Below, piece after piece: positions 5,114 through 6,012 of a stretch of 6,012 nt of DNA. A model generated the notes under the pieces. The model ran no database searches. It had not been told where the DNA came from and saw nothing but the letters and a program-made list of their open reading frames with translations. Source of the DNA: CAZVWH01 sp964631175 (lineage in GTDB: Bacteria; Planctomycetota; Phycisphaerae; Sedimentisphaerales; Anaerobacaceae); the NCBI GenBank assembly GCA_964631175.1, contig CAZVWH010000139.1, positions 1-6,012 on the forward strand, read 5' to 3'. The translations under genes were made by a program, and so were the position numbers. The number at the start of each line of letters is the position of its first letter. Position 1 is the first letter of the stretch.

Positions 5114-5966
5114 CACTTCCAAATCGTCTGTCACGTTTTGAATAGGCTATTATTGCTTTTTCCAAATTTGCCTTTTTGAAGACCGGCCAAAGGGTTTTTG
5201 TGACATAGAATTCGCTGTATGAAATCTGCCAGAGCAGGAAATTGCTGATCCTCATCTCGTTTGCGGTACGTATCAACAGATCCGGCTCATATATGAATGA
5301 CTGAACATCTGTCCTCTGTCCTCTGTCTTTGCCGTAAGGTATCCTGCGGACTGTCTTCTGTCTTCTGATTTGGTCAGTGTATAGATGCCGGCTTATACAT
5401 TGTTCGTTAATGTCTCTCAGACGTAGTTGTCCCTTTTTATATTCCTGTGCAATTTTTCTGGCTGCTTCGGTGATTTCAGCTCTGCCGCCGTAATTCATTG
5501 CTAGGCCGAGTACCATACCGGTATTTTTGCAGGTTTGCATCATAGTTTTTGAAAGCTCTTTTTGAAGTGTCACGGGCAGGCCCTCCAATTGGCCAAGGTG
5601 AATCAATTTTACATTGTTTTTCATCAGCTTGGGGCGGATTCCTATAAGGTATTGGGTGTGAAGGTGCATAAGGGCATCGACTTCAGCTTTGGGTCTTTTC
5701 CAGTTTTCCGAGCTGAGCGAATACAAAGTCAAAGATTCAATGCCGAGGTCAACACAGCATTGAGCTATTTTTTCGGCTGTATGTGCTCCTTGGCGGTGTC
5801 CCTCAACCCGGGGCAGAGACCTTTGTTTTGCCCAACGACCATTGCCGTCCATAATGATAGCGATATGGCGCGGGATTTGCTCGATTGTCAGTCCAAGCCG
5901 TTCGGCGGTTTGTTCCCTCAACTTCGTTTGGGACAAGTTTAGCTTCTCTTCGGTATTCTTTTTCAA
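5106..5966 (-). CDS. uppS: Undecaprenyl diphosphate synthase (cis-prenyltransferase)
   Basis: It condenses isopentenyl diphosphate units onto farnesyl diphosphate to make the C55 carrier lipid used for peptidoglycan and other surface polymers. It is a cytosolic, membrane-associated enzyme. Family motifs are in order: HIAIIMDGNGRWAK with catalytic D40, GHRQGA, SLSSENWKRP (about 84-92), MNYGGRAEI (157-165), and EPDLLIRTANEMRISNF (227-243) followed by LLWQISYSEFY. At 286 residues it exceeds the usual 230-260. The excess is an N-terminal extension of about 14 residues and an insert at about 201-226 (between YTDQI and EPDLL) encoded by a GACAGA-type repeat. The start is TTG at 5966; an in-frame TAG lies just upstream (5979-5981), and AGGA about ten bases upstream is a weak ribosome site. 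A later start is possible. The C-terminal SVK and the stop come from an adjoining repeat. Confidence 0.95.
   Translation of the reverse strand: MKKNTEEKLNLSQTKLREQTAERLGLTIEQIPRHIAIIMDGNGRWAKQRSLPRVEGHRQGAHTAEKIAQCCVDLGIESLTLYSLSSENWKRPKAEVDALMHLHTQYLIGIRPKLMKNNVKLIHLGQLEGLPVTLQKELSKTMMQTCKNTGMVLGLAMNYGGRAEITEAARKIAQEYKKGQLRLRDINEQCISRHLYTDQIRRQKTVRRIPYGKDRGQRTDVQSFIYEPDLLIRTANEMRISNFLLWQISYSEFYVTKTLWPVFKKANLEKAIIAYSKRDRRFGSVK
5289..5366. repeat. In-frame GACAGA-type repeat insert in uppS
   Basis: The 78 bp encode RRQKTVRRIPYGKDRGQRTD and six more residues on the - strand. The DNA reads as tandem AGAAGACAG units, a central CCGCAGGATACCTTACGG, then GACAGAGGACAGAGGACAG. The word TGTCCTCTGTCCTC (5310-5323) is identical to 2858-2871. 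Highly conserved UppS sequence flanks it on both sides, so the inserted nature is clear; exact edges may be off by a few codons. Confidence 0.75.
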
Positions 5967-6012
5967 TTTTCTTTCGTCCTAAAAGTGCAGCAACAGCTTA
6001 ACAGCAATGTAG

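Noticed and set aside
5562..5942. 126-codon + strand frame opposite uppS
   Set aside because: It is antisense to the conserved UppS catalytic motifs and has no family features.
5979..6012. Possible C-terminus of a gene upstream of uppS (last residues YIAVKLLLHF then TAG on the - strand)
   Set aside because: Only ten codons are visible and the other two frames are equally possible, so no gene can be supported.

Overview
The window carries six protein-coding genes and an unusually dense set of short dispersed repeats. One gene, on the + strand at the left edge, encodes a Hint (intein/hedgehog-type autoprocessing) domain and is probably cut by the window start. The other five are on the - strand. 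Reading right to left they are uppS (undecaprenyl diphosphate synthase), a CPA2-type cation:proton antiporter with C-terminal tandem CBS domains, rnpA (RNase P protein), a minimal MerR-type DNA-binding protein, and an MlaD/MCE-domain lipid-transport protein. UppS, MlaD/MCE and the antiporter point to a Gram-negative-type bacterium with peptidoglycan precursor synthesis and an outer-membrane lipid-transport route. Moderate GC, frequent TTG/GTG starts, the style of the MlaD C-terminus (ending GLPIKLK), the Hint tail (ending IVRDW) and several families of short hairpin repeats suggest an uncultivated planctomycete, perhaps Phycisphaerae. This assignment is inference from general familiarity and was not checked by search.

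Layout: 1-523 Hint gene (+); 524-1070 a convergent intergenic region with one terminator-like hairpin, two related MITE-like inverted-repeat elements and a separate perfect hairpin; 1071-2311 mlaD and merR, overlapping by 4 bp (GTGA) and probably translationally coupled; 2312-2378 a short AT-rich hairpin repeat; 2379-2801 rnpA; 2802-2878 a GACAGA-type hairpin repeat; 2879-4579 the antiporter, with a candidate sigma70-like promoter at 4652-4679; 4580-5105 an intergenic region filled by two further inverted-repeat elements of different families; 5106-5966 uppS.

Five genes cover standard functions: cell-wall lipid carrier synthesis, ion homeostasis, tRNA 5' processing, and envelope lipid trafficking with a small putative regulator. 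The unusual part is the repeats. At least five sequence families occur in 6 kb. Two have entered essential genes in frame: 9 codons in rnpA and about 26 codons in uppS. Others abut or supply the stop codons of uppS, the antiporter and rnpA. No transposase, CRISPR array, tRNA or rRNA was seen. I see no multi-gene novel defence or biosynthetic system; the repeat colonisation and the Hint protein are the points that merit follow-up.
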